In this document: positions 51,150 to 60,201 of the stretch, piece after piece
Layout of the letters: each line of letters starts with the position of its first letter
Numbering within the stretch: the stretch's first letter is position 1
Origin: Sphingomonas sp.
GTDB lineage: Bacteria > Pseudomonadota > Alphaproteobacteria > Sphingomonadales > Sphingomonadaceae
Length of the DNA stretch: 64,000 nucleotides
Reading direction: 5' to 3'
Assembly (NCBI GenBank): GCA_017849555.1
Contig: JAFIGU010000004.1
Span: 19,203-83,202 of the forward strand
Notes under the pieces: generated by a model
Told to the model about the DNA's origin: nothing
What the model saw: only the letters and a program-made list of their open reading frames with translations
Databases searched by the model: none
Program-made: the position numbers and the translations under genes

Positions 51150-52735
51150 AGGTCCGGTCGATCGCCTTGTTCACCGCGCTGGTCGCGCTCGCCGCGCCGG
51201 CGGGGGCGCAGCGCGCGGACGTGGTGATCCGCGGCGGGACGATCTATTCGGGTGCGGATGCGCCGCCGATCACCGGCGATGTCGAGATCGCGGGCGATCG
51301 CATCGTCTATGTCGGGCCGGCGAGAGGCACCACCGCCGCCCGGGTGATCGACGCCACGGGCAAGATCGTCGCCCCCGGCTTCATCGACGCGCATACCCAC
51401 CCCGACACCTACATCCGTTCGCCCGATGCGACCGCGCGTCTCAACCTGCCGTGGCTCGCGCAGGGCGTGTCGACGATCGTCACCGGGGTCGACGGCGGGG
51501 GCACCCCCGATGTCGCGGCGGACGCGCACAAGCTGGAGGCGAGCCGGATCGGCACCAATGTCGTGCCGTTCGTCGGCTTCGGCGCGATCCGCGCGCGCGT
51601 GCTCGGCGCGGACGATCGCGCGCCGACCGCGGCCGAGCTGGAGCAGGAGAAAGCGCTCGCCGCAAAGGCGATGTGCGAAGGGGCTTATGGCCTTTCGACC
51701 GGCTTGTTCTACGCGCCGCAAAGCTATGCCAAGACCGAAGAGGTGATCGCGGTCGCGCGCGAGGCTGGGCGTCGCGGCGGGATGTACGACACCCACCAGC
51801 GCGATGAATCGAGCTATACGATCGGCCTCCTCGCCTCGACCCGCGAGGCGATCGAGATCGGCCGTGCCGCCGGGATGCCGGTGCATTTCGCGCACCTCAA
51901 GGCGCTGGGCGTGGACCTCCAGGGCCAGGCGCCGCAGCTGATCGCGACGATCGAGGCCGCGCGCGCCGCGGGCCAGCAGGTGACCGCGGATCAATATCCC
52001 TGGCTCGCCTCGGGGACGAGCCTCGACGCCTCGCTCGTCCCGCGCTGGGCGGTCGACGGCGGCTATGCCAAGATGATCGCGCGGTTCGACGATGCCGCGA
52101 CCTTGGCGCGGATCAAGGCCGAGATGCGTGACAATCTGCGCCGGCGCGGGGGCAAGGACTCGATCCTGTTGACCAGCGCGGATCAGCCGTGGACCGGCAA
52201 GACGCTCGGCGCGGTCGCGGCCGAATGGCAGGTCGATCCGATCGATGCCGCGATCCGCATCCTGCGCGTCGCCGATGCCAAGGGCACCGAGCCGGCCGGC
52301 GCCGGGGTGGCGAGCTTCAACATGGCCGATCGCGACGTCGATCTGATCATGCAGCAGAAATGGGTGGTGACGAGCTCCGACGGGTCCGACGGGCATCCGC
52401 GGCAATATGCCACCTTCCCGCAGAAATATCAGGTCTATGTCCGCGAGCGTAAGGTGATCTCGCTCGGCGATTTCATCCGCCGTTCGACCGGGCTGACCGC
52501 CGATCTCTACCGGCTCGACCGGCGCGGCTATCTGCGCCCGTCCTATTTCGCCGATGTCGTGGTGTTCGATCCGGTCGGTTACGCGCCGCGCGCGACCTAT
52601 GTGAACCCGCGGGTGCCGAGCGTCGGGGTCGTCGCGCTGCTGGTCAACGGCCAGGTCGTGCTGGAAAATGGCGCGACGACCGGCGCCGCGCCCGGCCGCG
52701 CCCTGCTGCGCCCGCGCCCGGCGCCGTGCGCATAG
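51146..52735 (+). CDS. N-acyl-D-amino-acid deacylase (D-aminoacylase family)
   Basis: A 529-aa amidohydrolase with a signal peptide (MKVRSIALFTALVALAAPAGAQ). Metal motif VAPGFIDAHTHPDTYI, the D-aminoacylase stretch GAYGLSTGLFYAP, HQRDESS, PVHFAHLKALG and TSSDGSDGHPRQYATFP. The family frees D-amino acids from N-acyl-D-amino acids or handles related cyclic amides. Export points to action in the periplasm. It overlaps the acylase stop (51146-51149) and precedes dgcN, a gene for D-glutamate use, which supports a D-amino-acid substrate. Confidence 0.85.
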   Translation: MKVRSIALFTALVALAAPAGAQRADVVIRGGTIYSGADAPPITGDVEIAGDRIVYVGPARGTTAARVIDATGKIVAPGFIDAHTHPDTYIRSPDATARLNLPWLAQGVSTIVTGVDGGGTPDVAADAHKLEASRIGTNVVPFVGFGAIRARVLGADDRAPTAAELEQEKALAAKAMCEGAYGLSTGLFYAPQSYAKTEEVIAVAREAGRRGGMYDTHQRDESSYTIGLLASTREAIEIGRAAGMPVHFAHLKALGVDLQGQAPQLIATIEAARAAGQQVTADQYPWLASGTSLDASLVPRWAVDGGYAKMIARFDDAATLARIKAEMRDNLRRRGGKDSILLTSADQPWTGKTLGAVAAEWQVDPIDAAIRILRVADAKGTEPAGAGVASFNMADRDVDLIMQQKWVVTSSDGSDGHPRQYATFPQKYQVYVRERKVISLGDFIRRSTGLTADLYRLDRRGYLRPSYFADVVVFDPVGYAPRATYVNPRVPSVGVVALLVNGQVVLENGATTGAAPGRALLRPRPAPCA

Positions 52736-52825
52736 CCGGGCGTTATAGGTCGCGGCGCAAGCGCGATTGGCGCAGCCGCGCGCCGCGGCCCAAGGAAAGC
52801 ATCAGTCTTTTCCGCTAGGTGAGCG

Positions 52826-53863
52826 ATGATTCCGGCACCCTTTCTTCTCTATCTCGGCCATTCGGATGACGAGGTCGGCATCAAGACCTCGCGCGGTCTT
52901 GCGATCTTCCGCCCGCAGGATTGCGTCGGCGAATGGCGCCACGACGGCAGCCCGTTGACGCTCGGCCTGCCGCGGATGAATGCGGCCGAGGCGCGTGCCG
53001 CCGGAGCGCAGACGTTGGTGCTCGGCATCGCCAATGCCGGCGGCCGGCTTGGCGAGGCGCTGATCGAGGACGCGCTGGCGGCGATCGCGACGGGGATGAA
53101 CGTCGTCTCGGGGCTCCACCAGCGGCTGCGCGACGAGCCGCGGCTGGTGCGCGCCGCGGCCGAGACGGGGGTGACCCTGTTCGACGTGCGCGATCCGCCG
53201 GCGCATCTGCCGGTCGGCACCGGCAAGCGGCGCGCGGGCAATCGCCTGCTCACCGTCGGCACTGATTGTTCGGTCGGCAAGATGTACGCCACCCTGCTGC
53301 TGCAACAGGCGCTCCGCGCGCGCGGCGTCACCGCCGATTTCCGCGCAACCGGGCAGACCGGTATCCTGATCGCCGGCGAGGGCGTCCCGCTCGATGCGGT
53401 GGTGGCGGATTTCATCTCCGGTGCGATCGAAACGCTGAGCCCCGCGCGCGACGACGACGGCTGGGATCTGATCGAAGGGCAGGGATCGCTGTTCCACCCC
53501 TCGTTCGCCGGGGTCTCGACCGGGCTGCTCCACGGCGCGCAGCCGCGCGCGCTGCTGTTGTGCCACGATCCGTCGCGGGCGCATATGCGCGGGCTGCCGC
53601 ACTACCAATTGCCCGATCTCGCCACCTGTCTGGAGGAAAACCTCCGCGTCGCGCGGCTGACCAGCCCCGATGTGCGCGCGGTGGGCGTCGCACTCAACAC
53701 TGCCAAGCTCGACGATGCCGAGGCGCGGCGGCTGTGCGCGGCGACCGCGGACGCGCTGGGCCTGCCGTGCACCGACCCTTATCGCTTCGGCGCCGATCCG
53801 ATCGCTGACTGGATGCTGCAATGCTTCGAACCCTCCAAGCCACCCATGACCGTTTCGCACTGA
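52826..53863 (+). CDS. dgcN: DUF1611 protein, D-glutamate N-acetyltransferase family
   Basis: A 345-aa cytoplasmic protein of the DUF1611/DgcN family. It has an N-terminal alpha/beta domain, then a P-loop-like domain beginning TVGTDCSVGKMYATLLL, and DFRATGQTGILIAGEGV, DLIEGQGSLFHPSFAGVS. DgcN was described in marine bacteria as the acetyltransferase of D-glutamate in a pair with dgcA. ATG 52826 follows AGGTGAG. The next gene starts 43 bases before this one ends. Confidence 0.82.
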   Translation: MIPAPFLLYLGHSDDEVGIKTSRGLAIFRPQDCVGEWRHDGSPLTLGLPRMNAAEARAAGAQTLVLGIANAGGRLGEALIEDALAAIATGMNVVSGLHQRLRDEPRLVRAAAETGVTLFDVRDPPAHLPVGTGKRRAGNRLLTVGTDCSVGKMYATLLLQQALRARGVTADFRATGQTGILIAGEGVPLDAVVADFISGAIETLSPARDDDGWDLIEGQGSLFHPSFAGVSTGLLHGAQPRALLLCHDPSRAHMRGLPHYQLPDLATCLEENLRVARLTSPDVRAVGVALNTAKLDDAEARRLCAATADALGLPCTDPYRFGADPIADWMLQCFEPSKPPMTVSH

Positions 53864-54813
53864 AGACGCCGTTCCGCATCTCGCGCGGGGTGCGGACCGT
53901 TGCGGAGGTCATCACCGTCACCGTCGCGCAGGACGGATTCGTCGGACGCGGCGAGGGCGTGCCCTATCCGCGCTATGGCGAAACGGTCGAAGGAGCGCTG
54001 GCGGCGATCGCCGGGATCGCGCCGGCGATCGAGGCGGGGGCGACACGCGCCGATCTCGCGACGCTGATGCCCGCGGGCGCGGCGCGCAATGCGGTCGACG
54101 ACGCCTTGTGGGATCTCGAAGCGCGGCTTGCCGGCACCAGCGTCGCGGCGCTCGCCGGCCGCCCCGAACCGGCGCCGCTCGCCTCGGCGATCACGATCGG
54201 TATCGACACGCCCGAGGCGATGGCGCTCGTCGCGGCGCGCATCGCCGACGTGCCGTTGCTCAAGGTGAAGGTCGCGCGCGCGGAAGCGCAGGCGCAGATC
54301 GCCGCAGTGCGCCGCGTCGCCCCGAAGCCCCGGCTGATTGTCGATCCCAATGAAAGCTGGACGGTCGCCGATGTCGTTGCATGGCAGGGTTTCCTGGTCG
54401 AGCAACGCGTCGATCTGCTCGAGCAGCCGGTGCCGGCGGCGGCAGATGCGGGGCTGGCCGGGATCGCATCGCGCATCCCGATCTGCGCCGATGAATCGCT
54501 GCATACCCGTGCCGACCTCGATGCGCTCGTCGGTCTTTACACGCATGTTAATATCAAGCTCGACAAGGCCGGCGGCTTGACCGAGGCCCTTGCGCTCGCC
54601 GATGCAGCGCGGGGAAGGGGCTTTGGCCTGATGATTGGATGCATGCTCTGTTCGTCGCTCGGCATTGCGCCGGCGATGCTGCTCGCGGGGGAGGCGGATT
54701 TTGCCGACCTCGACGGGCCGTTGTGGCTCGCCGAAGATCGTCCCGGCGGGGTGCGTGACGAAGGCGGGGTGCTGTTGCCGCTGCATCCGGGCTTCTGGGG
54801 CGCCCGCGCGTGA
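53821..54813 (+). CDS. dgcA: N-acetyl-D-glutamate racemase / enolase-superfamily epimerase
   Basis: A 330-aa enolase-superfamily enzyme of the dipeptide-epimerase subgroup. The N-terminus HDRFALKTPFRISRGVRT fits the family start, so the 43-bp overlap with dgcN is real. Catalytic Lys in LLKVKVA, metal ligands in IVDPNESW, LLEQPVP and ICADES, second Lys in NIKLDKAGGL. DgcA turns N-acetyl-D-glutamate into N-acetyl-L-glutamate. L-Ala-D/L-Glu epimerase of muropeptides is the nearest alternative function. Confidence 0.83.
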   Translation: MLRTLQATHDRFALKTPFRISRGVRTVAEVITVTVAQDGFVGRGEGVPYPRYGETVEGALAAIAGIAPAIEAGATRADLATLMPAGAARNAVDDALWDLEARLAGTSVAALAGRPEPAPLASAITIGIDTPEAMALVAARIADVPLLKVKVARAEAQAQIAAVRRVAPKPRLIVDPNESWTVADVVAWQGFLVEQRVDLLEQPVPAAADAGLAGIASRIPICADESLHTRADLDALVGLYTHVNIKLDKAGGLTEALALADAARGRGFGLMIGCMLCSSLGIAPAMLLAGEADFADLDGPLWLAEDRPGGVRDEGGVLLPLHPGFWGARA

Positions 54814-56060
54814 GGCTGCTCCGCGGCTGGTTCGCGGTGCCGTTATGGAAACGGGTCGTGGCCGGGCTGGTGCTCGGAGCGTTGCTCGGCGCCTTGTCGC
54901 CGGACGGCGCGGCGGCGATCAAATTGGTCGGTGATCTGTTCGTCCGGCTGATCAAGATGCTCGTCGTGCCGGTCGTACTGGTGACGATCGCGGCGGGGAT
55001 CGCCGCGCTCGGCGATCCACGCCGGCTCGGGCCGATCGGCGGACGTACCCTCGGGCTGTTCGCGCTGACCACGCTGGTCTCGGTCGTCATCGGCATGGCG
55101 GTGGGGCTGGTGATCCGCCCCGGCGCGGGGATCACGCTGGCGGGAGTCGCGCCACATGCATTGGGCACCCCCGTCTCGCCCGCCGATCAGCTGCTCAACA
55201 TCGTCCCGGCGAATATCGTCGATGCGCTGGCACGCGGCGACATGCTCGCGATCATCTTCACCGCGATCCTGCTCGGCGTCGGCAGCGTCATCGCGGGCGA
55301 GGCGGGCAAGCCGGTGGTCGCATTGCTCCAGGGGCTCACCGCGGTGCTGCTCCAGATCGTGCGGATCGTGATGGAGGTGACGCCGTTCGGGGTTTGCGCG
55401 CTTATCGCCAATGCGGTGGCGACGAGCGGCGCGGTGGTGTTCGTCAATATCGGCTGGCTCGCCTTGTGCGTGCTGTTCGCCGCGCTGGTGCAGATGCTGA
55501 TCGTCCACGCCGGGCTGATCGCATTGGTCGCGCGGCTCCCGGTCGGACGGTTCTTCCGCGGGATCATCGATGCGCTGGCGATCGCCTTTTCGACCGCTTC
55601 CTCGTCGGCGACGCTGCCGGTGGCGCTGCGCGTCGCGCAGGACAATCTCGGCATCGCGCGCCCGATCGCCTCGACGGTGCTGCCGCTGGGGGCGAGCATC
55701 GGCAAGGACGGCACCGCAATGTATGTCGGCTTGCTTGGGCAATTCGCGTTGCAGGCGCTGGGGATAGCACCCGATCCGTGGATGCTCGCGGTGATGCTGT
55801 TGACCGGCGCGCTCGCCGCATTCGGCACCGCGCCGATCCCGTCGGCGTCCTTGTTCATGCTCGCGGCGATGCTCGCGGCGGTGGGGGTGCATCCCGAGCA
55901 GACTGCGCTGGTGGTCGGGCTGGTATTGCCGTTCGACCGGCTGCTCGACATGACCCGCACCGTGCCCTCGGCCTCGGCCAACCTCGCCGTCACCACGCTC
56001 GTCGCGCGTGCCGAAAATGCGCTCGACGAGGGGCGCTTTCGTCAAGCCGTTGTCGAATAA
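54810..56060 (+). CDS. Dicarboxylate/amino acid:cation symporter (DAACS/GltP family)
   Basis: A 416-aa inner-membrane carrier with eight helices and two re-entrant loops. Family marks: the serine-rich loop FSTASSSATLPVAL, LPLGASIGKDGTAMYVG in helix 7 and VLPFDRLLDMTRT in helix 8, where the Asp and Arg bind the amino-acid group of the substrate. It imports glutamate, aspartate or C4-dicarboxylates with H+ or Na+. GTG 54810 overlaps the dgcA stop (GTGA). In this operon D-glutamate uptake is the natural guess. Confidence 0.88.
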   Translation: MRLLRGWFAVPLWKRVVAGLVLGALLGALSPDGAAAIKLVGDLFVRLIKMLVVPVVLVTIAAGIAALGDPRRLGPIGGRTLGLFALTTLVSVVIGMAVGLVIRPGAGITLAGVAPHALGTPVSPADQLLNIVPANIVDALARGDMLAIIFTAILLGVGSVIAGEAGKPVVALLQGLTAVLLQIVRIVMEVTPFGVCALIANAVATSGAVVFVNIGWLALCVLFAALVQMLIVHAGLIALVARLPVGRFFRGIIDALAIAFSTASSSATLPVALRVAQDNLGIARPIASTVLPLGASIGKDGTAMYVGLLGQFALQALGIAPDPWMLAVMLLTGALAAFGTAPIPSASLFMLAAMLAAVGVHPEQTALVVGLVLPFDRLLDMTRTVPSASANLAVTTLVARAENALDEGRFRQAVVE

Positions 56061-56086
56061 GCGATACCGTCGTTAGGATCGGCCTC

Positions 56087-56971
56087 ATGAACCTGCGGCA
56101 TATCGAGATCTTCCACGCGGTCTACGTCAACGGCACGGTCAGCGGGGCGGCGCGCGCGCTCAATATCTCGCAGCCGTCAGTCTCGAAGACGCTGCGCCAC
56201 GCGGAAAGCCTGCTCGGCTTCGAATTGTTCCAGCGCACCAACGGCCGGCTCGTCCCGACCGAGGATGCGCATGCGTTATTCTCCGATGTCGCCGAGATCC
56301 AGGATCGCGTGCGGATCCTGCGCGAGGCGGGGCGCAATCTGCGCGCCAGCGCGGGGATGACCTTGCGGATCTCCGCACTGCCCAGCCTCGCGCTCGCCGC
56401 GCTGCCGACCGCGGTGTCGCGCTTCATGAAGGAGCGCCCCGACGTCCGCTTCGATCTGCAGACCGTGCATCACGATGATCTGCTGGGGAAACTCTACGAG
56501 CGCGAGACCGATATCGCGATCGCCAACAAGGTGCCGCGCGGCGTCCCGCTCGGGCAGAGCTGGCTCGGCGAGGGCGAGCTGGTGGTGCTCTATCGCGAAG
56601 AAGATCTGCCCGATGCGCCGCCGCGGCTGGAGCTGGCGCAACTCGCCGGGCATCCGTTCATTACCGTCGCGACGAGCGGCCCGCTCGGCCGGATCTTCAC
56701 CGACGAGCTCGAGCGGCTGGGGGTCGAACTCAACGTCGTGGTCTCGGCGCGCACCTTCTACATCGCCGCGGCGCTGGTGCGCAGCGGAGTGGGGGTGACG
56801 GTGGTCGATTCGTTCACCGCAGAGGCGTGTATGGCGCCGGGGCTGCAGATGCGGCCGCTCAAGCCGTCGCTCGCCTTCGACGTCCACGCGATCCATCTGC
56901 TCGATCGCCCGCCGAGCGTGCTGGCGACGCAATTCCTCGCCTTGCTCGCCGATGTGATCGAGGGGCGGTGA
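56087..56971 (+). CDS. LysR-family regulator, DgcR-like candidate
   Basis: A 294-aa LTTR. The N-terminal winged HTH is MNLRHIEIFHAVYVNGTVSGAARALNISQPSVSKTL in outline, with GFELFQR after it; the rest is the periplasmic-binding-protein-like effector domain. The dgcN-dgcA systems are described with a LysR activator that responds to D-glutamate, and this gene follows them directly. Its last base is the first base of the next start codon. A possible binding site is the palindrome at 48673-48691. Confidence 0.86.
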   Translation: MNLRHIEIFHAVYVNGTVSGAARALNISQPSVSKTLRHAESLLGFELFQRTNGRLVPTEDAHALFSDVAEIQDRVRILREAGRNLRASAGMTLRISALPSLALAALPTAVSRFMKERPDVRFDLQTVHHDDLLGKLYERETDIAIANKVPRGVPLGQSWLGEGELVVLYREEDLPDAPPRLELAQLAGHPFITVATSGPLGRIFTDELERLGVELNVVVSARTFYIAAALVRSGVGVTVVDSFTAEACMAPGLQMRPLKPSLAFDVHAIHLLDRPPSVLATQFLALLADVIEGR

Positions 56972-58386
56972 TGCGCGGAATGCTCGCGCTGGTGCCGTTG
57001 CTGCTCGCCGCGGCGCCGCCAGCCGCGCCGGCGGTGGAGGAGGCGCTCGCCAGCGTGGGGGCGGGCACCCGTATCGGGCTGGTGGTGGTCGACGATCAGG
57101 GACGCGAGATCGTGGCGGTCCGCCCCGACGATCGCTTCGTGCCGGCCTCCAATACCAAGATGTTCACCACCGCCGCGGCGTTCGCGCTGCTCGATACCGC
57201 GTCGCCCGATACCGTGGGCGGCGCGAGCGTGCGGCTGGAGGGGCGCGACGTGATCCTCGCCGGGCACGGCGACGCGCGGCTGTCGAGCGCGGCGGATTGC
57301 CAGAGCGATTGCCTCGTCGATCTCGCGCAGGCGGTGGCGGCGCGCACCCGCGTCGTCCGCGATGTGATCGGCGACGACAGCGCCTTTCCCGACGAGCGCT
57401 GGCCGGCGGGGATGAGCTGGAACAACATGGCCGGCCAATATGGCACCGCGATCTCCGCGCTGACACTCGACGACAATGTCGTCGTGCTGACGGTGACGCC
57501 GGGCAGGCCGGGCGCGACGCCGGCGATCGCCGGAGACGGCTATTACCGCATCGACAATCGCGCGATCACCATCGCCGGCGGCAAGACCGCGCTGGAGGTA
57601 ACCCGCACGCCGGGGAGCGATATGCTGCGGATCGCGGGCACGATCCCCGCCGGGGGCGCGGCGGCCAATCTGCGCGTCGGGGTCGATGATCCGGCGCATC
57701 GTGCGGCGCGGCGCTTCGCGGGATTGCTGCGCGCGGCGGGCGTGCGGGTGACGGGCGACATCGCCACCCGCCACCGGCTGCTTTCGCCGGGCGACGATCC
57801 TGCGGCGCGCGGCGACGCCCCCGTCTCGCGCCCGCCCGCGCCGCCCGAGCTTGCCCGGCTCACCCCGTCGCCGCTGGCGGACGATCTGCGTCACACCAAC
57901 AAGGTCAGCCAGAACCTGCATGCCGAGCTGTTGCTGCGGCGCGTCGGCAGCGTCTCGGGCAGCGGGTCGGTGGCGGACGGGCGTGCGGCGGTGAGCGCGA
58001 TGCTGGCGCGGGCGGGGGTGTCGCGCGCCGCTTATGACTTCGCCGACGGGTCGGGCATGTCGAGCTACAATCGCCTCTCGCCGCGCGCCGCGGTCACCTT
58101 CCTGCGCTGGACCCAGGCGCAGCCGTGGGGCGGGGCGTGGCGCACGACGCTTCCCGTGGCGGGCGAGGACGGCACGCTCAAGCATCGTTTTGTCGGGACG
58201 GCGCTGGCCGGCAAATTGTTCGCCAAGACGGGGACGCTCAACGCCGCCACTGCGCTGTCGGGCTTCTTCGTCGCGGCGAGCGGGCGGACCTTCACCTTCT
58301 CGGCCTTCGCCAACGATATGCCGCAGGACACTGCCGCAACCGGGGCGATCGATCGTGCACTGGTGGCGATCGCGGCCGCAAACTGA
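56971..58386 (+). CDS. dacB: D-alanyl-D-alanine carboxypeptidase/endopeptidase, PBP4 (DacB) type
   Basis: A 471-aa periplasmic enzyme with a short signal peptide ending PAAPA. The three penicillin-binding motifs are present: SNTK (SxxK, about residue 59), SQN in KVSQNLHAE and KTG in FAKTGTLN, with the long insertion between the first two that defines class C PBP4. It trims D-Ala from peptidoglycan or cuts cross-links. Stop-start overlap with the LysR gene (A 56971) places it in the D-amino-acid operon, where it could supply D-Ala and muropeptides. It may also be a housekeeping gene that happens to sit there. Confidence 0.87.
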   Translation: MRGMLALVPLLLAAAPPAAPAVEEALASVGAGTRIGLVVVDDQGREIVAVRPDDRFVPASNTKMFTTAAAFALLDTASPDTVGGASVRLEGRDVILAGHGDARLSSAADCQSDCLVDLAQAVAARTRVVRDVIGDDSAFPDERWPAGMSWNNMAGQYGTAISALTLDDNVVVLTVTPGRPGATPAIAGDGYYRIDNRAITIAGGKTALEVTRTPGSDMLRIAGTIPAGGAAANLRVGVDDPAHRAARRFAGLLRAAGVRVTGDIATRHRLLSPGDDPAARGDAPVSRPPAPPELARLTPSPLADDLRHTNKVSQNLHAELLLRRVGSVSGSGSVADGRAAVSAMLARAGVSRAAYDFADGSGMSSYNRLSPRAAVTFLRWTQAQPWGGAWRTTLPVAGEDGTLKHRFVGTALAGKLFAKTGTLNAATALSGFFVAASGRTFTFSAFANDMPQDTAATGAIDRALVAIAAAN

Positions 58387-58498
58387 CCGGTAAATCATCG
58401 ATTCACCTGAGCAAATGCACAGTCGGACAGAATCGGTTTGTTGCGCGTTTAACGCTCGGTTTGGATTGATCCGGGTTCAAAAAGGAATGGAAAAAGCC

Positions 58499-58807
58499 AT
58501 GTCGCCGTCTGTAACAAAACTCGCCCCTGCGGTCGTGATCATGGTTGGTGCGCTCGGCCTCGGCGGCTGCGCCACCAAAGGATATGTGCGCGATCAGATC
58601 GCGCCGTTGAACCAGCGTATGGATGCGCTCGAGGCGAAACTGCACGATACCGATGCCACCGCGAAGCAGGCATTGTCCGAAGCGCAGGCCGCAGGGCAGG
58701 CCGCGCAGAACAATGGCCAGCGGCTCGATCAGCTCAACGCGCGCGTCGACGGGATCGAGCAGCGCATGCGCGAGAATGAAAATCGCCGGAAGCGCCCGCG
58801 GAACTGA
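58499..58807 (+). CDS. Small alanine-zipper lipoprotein
   Basis: A 102-aa outer-membrane lipoprotein. Signal with lipobox LGLGGC, then TKGYVRDQIAPLNQRMDALE and a coiled-coil heptad stretch rich in Ala and Gln to a basic tail RKRPRN. It resembles the Lpp-like/alanine-zipper proteins encoded next to OmpA-type genes in sphingomonads. ATG 58499 is chosen; ATG 58487 (four codons earlier) is also possible because AAAGGA sits immediately in front of it. Probably envelope structure. Confidence 0.75.
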   Translation: MSPSVTKLAPAVVIMVGALGLGGCATKGYVRDQIAPLNQRMDALEAKLHDTDATAKQALSEAQAAGQAAQNNGQRLDQLNARVDGIEQRMRENENRRKRPRN

Positions 58808-58837
58808 TGCCGCAATTGCGCAATTGCTGATATTATC

Positions 58838-59587
58838 GTGATTTCTCCGCTGCCGTCCTTCGGGGCGGCAGCGGTCGTATGTCGAGTGCCTCAAGCGATG
58901 ATCATGATGCTTCTGGCGCTTGCCGGACCTGCGCTGGCGGCTTCCGCGCCCAAGCGCGCGCCGGCCAGCGTCGCGCCGGCGAAGAAGGCCGAAGCCAAGG
59001 TTGAGGCCAAGGTTGAGACGCCGCCGTCCGCGGCGGCGGTGCGCGTCGCCGATTGGATCACGGCGTCGCGTGATAATGGCGCGCTGCCCTATGCGATCAT
59101 CGACAAGAAGGATGCCTCGCTCTTCCTGTTTGACGCCAAGGGCAAGCCGCTCGCGCGGGTGCCGGTGCTGATCGGCATCGCCGAGGGGGATGAGGCCACC
59201 CCGGGGGTCGGCACCAAGAATCTCGCCGAGATCGGCCCGGCGGAAAAGACCACTCCAGCCGGACGCTTCCTCGCCAGATACGGCTTCGCCGCGGGCAAGC
59301 AGAAGGTGCTGTGGGTCGATTACGCCAATTCGGTGGCGCTCCACCCGATCCCGCCGACCGCGAGCAAGAAGGAGCGGCGACGCCAGCGGATGCTGTCGCC
59401 GACCCCCGACGACAATCGCATCACCTTCGGCTGCATCAACGTGCCCTCGGTTTTCTACAGCAAAAGCCTGCGGCCGCTTTTCCAAAGGAAGGGCGGCTAT
59501 GTCTACGTGCTGCCCGATACCAAGCCGCTCGAGGCGGTTTTCCCGCGCGTCAGGGTTCAGGGGCCGACCAGCGCCGCCCAGCTTTAA
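58838..59587 (+). CDS. L,D-transpeptidase (YkuD-like) family protein
   Basis: A 249-aa exported protein. After a signal (MIMMLLALAGPALAA) and a Lys/Ala-rich linker with the repeat KAEAKVEAKVE comes a YkuD-like domain: ALPYAIIDKKDASLFLFD, NSVALHPIP and ITFGCINVP, where His and Cys form the catalytic pair. Such enzymes make or exchange L,D cross-links in peptidoglycan. The motif is compact (FGCIN instead of SHGCIR), so it may belong to a divergent group. The start is uncertain between GTG 58838 and ATG 58898. Confidence 0.78.
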   Translation: MISPLPSFGAAAVVCRVPQAMIMMLLALAGPALAASAPKRAPASVAPAKKAEAKVEAKVETPPSAAAVRVADWITASRDNGALPYAIIDKKDASLFLFDAKGKPLARVPVLIGIAEGDEATPGVGTKNLAEIGPAEKTTPAGRFLARYGFAAGKQKVLWVDYANSVALHPIPPTASKKERRRQRMLSPTPDDNRITFGCINVPSVFYSKSLRPLFQRKGGYVYVLPDTKPLEAVFPRVRVQGPTSAAQL

Positions 59588-60201
59588 ACGGGCTCGCGGC
59601 GCCGGCGCAGCAGGCGGATGCCGCCCGCAATGATCGCTTCGGCGGCGAGAAGCGCGACGACGATCGTCGTGACGATGTCGCCGTGGCCGCCGGCCACCGG
59701 ATTGTTGCGCAGGATAACGCCGGTCGCGAGGAACACGGTGTTCCACACCACCGCTCCGGCGAAGGTCGCCACGACGAAGCCGGTGAGCGGCACGGCGAGC
59801 GCGCCGGCCGGCACCGCGATATAGACCCGGACGACCGGCATCGTCTGGCTGAGAAAGGTGATCCAGAAACGCCGCCGCAGATAGGCGCGATGCAGCCGCT
59901 CGCGGCGCTCATGGCCGAGCGAGCGCAGCGATCCGAACGTCAGTAGCCGCGCGCCGCGCTCGGCGCCGACCCACCGGCCCAGGCCGTACCAGGCGAGCGA
60001 TCCGAGCGTCGATCCCACCGTCGTGGCGACGACCGCGCCGGGCAAGGCGGCGGCATCGGCAACCGCGAAACGGCCCAGCATGATGAGCAGCCCGCTCGAC
60101 GGGACGATCGGGATCAGCTTCTCGATCAGCGCGCAAGACGCCAGCCCGAGCGGCCCCATCGTCGCGAACAGCGCGATGACCGTCGAGAGCAGGCCGCTCA
60201 C
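59584..60201 (-). CDS. DedA/SNARE-associated membrane protein
   Basis: A 205-aa inner-membrane protein with about five hydrophobic segments. DedA marks: ALIEKLIPIVPSSGLLIMLG (E-x-PSE/PSS loop), GSTLGSLAWYGLGRWVG and FLSQTMPVVRVYIAVPAG (F-x-R-x-x-P-x-x-R-like loop). Members flip undecaprenyl phosphate or phosphatidyl lipids and need the acidic and basic loop residues seen here. GTG 60201 overlaps the methyltransferase stop (60198-60201). Confidence 0.82.
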   Translation of the reverse strand: MSGLLSTVIALFATMGPLGLASCALIEKLIPIVPSSGLLIMLGRFAVADAAALPGAVVATTVGSTLGSLAWYGLGRWVGAERGARLLTFGSLRSLGHERRERLHRAYLRRRFWITFLSQTMPVVRVYIAVPAGALAVPLTGFVVATFAGAVVWNTVFLATGVILRNNPVAGGHGDIVTTIVVALLAAEAIIAGGIRLLRRRREPV

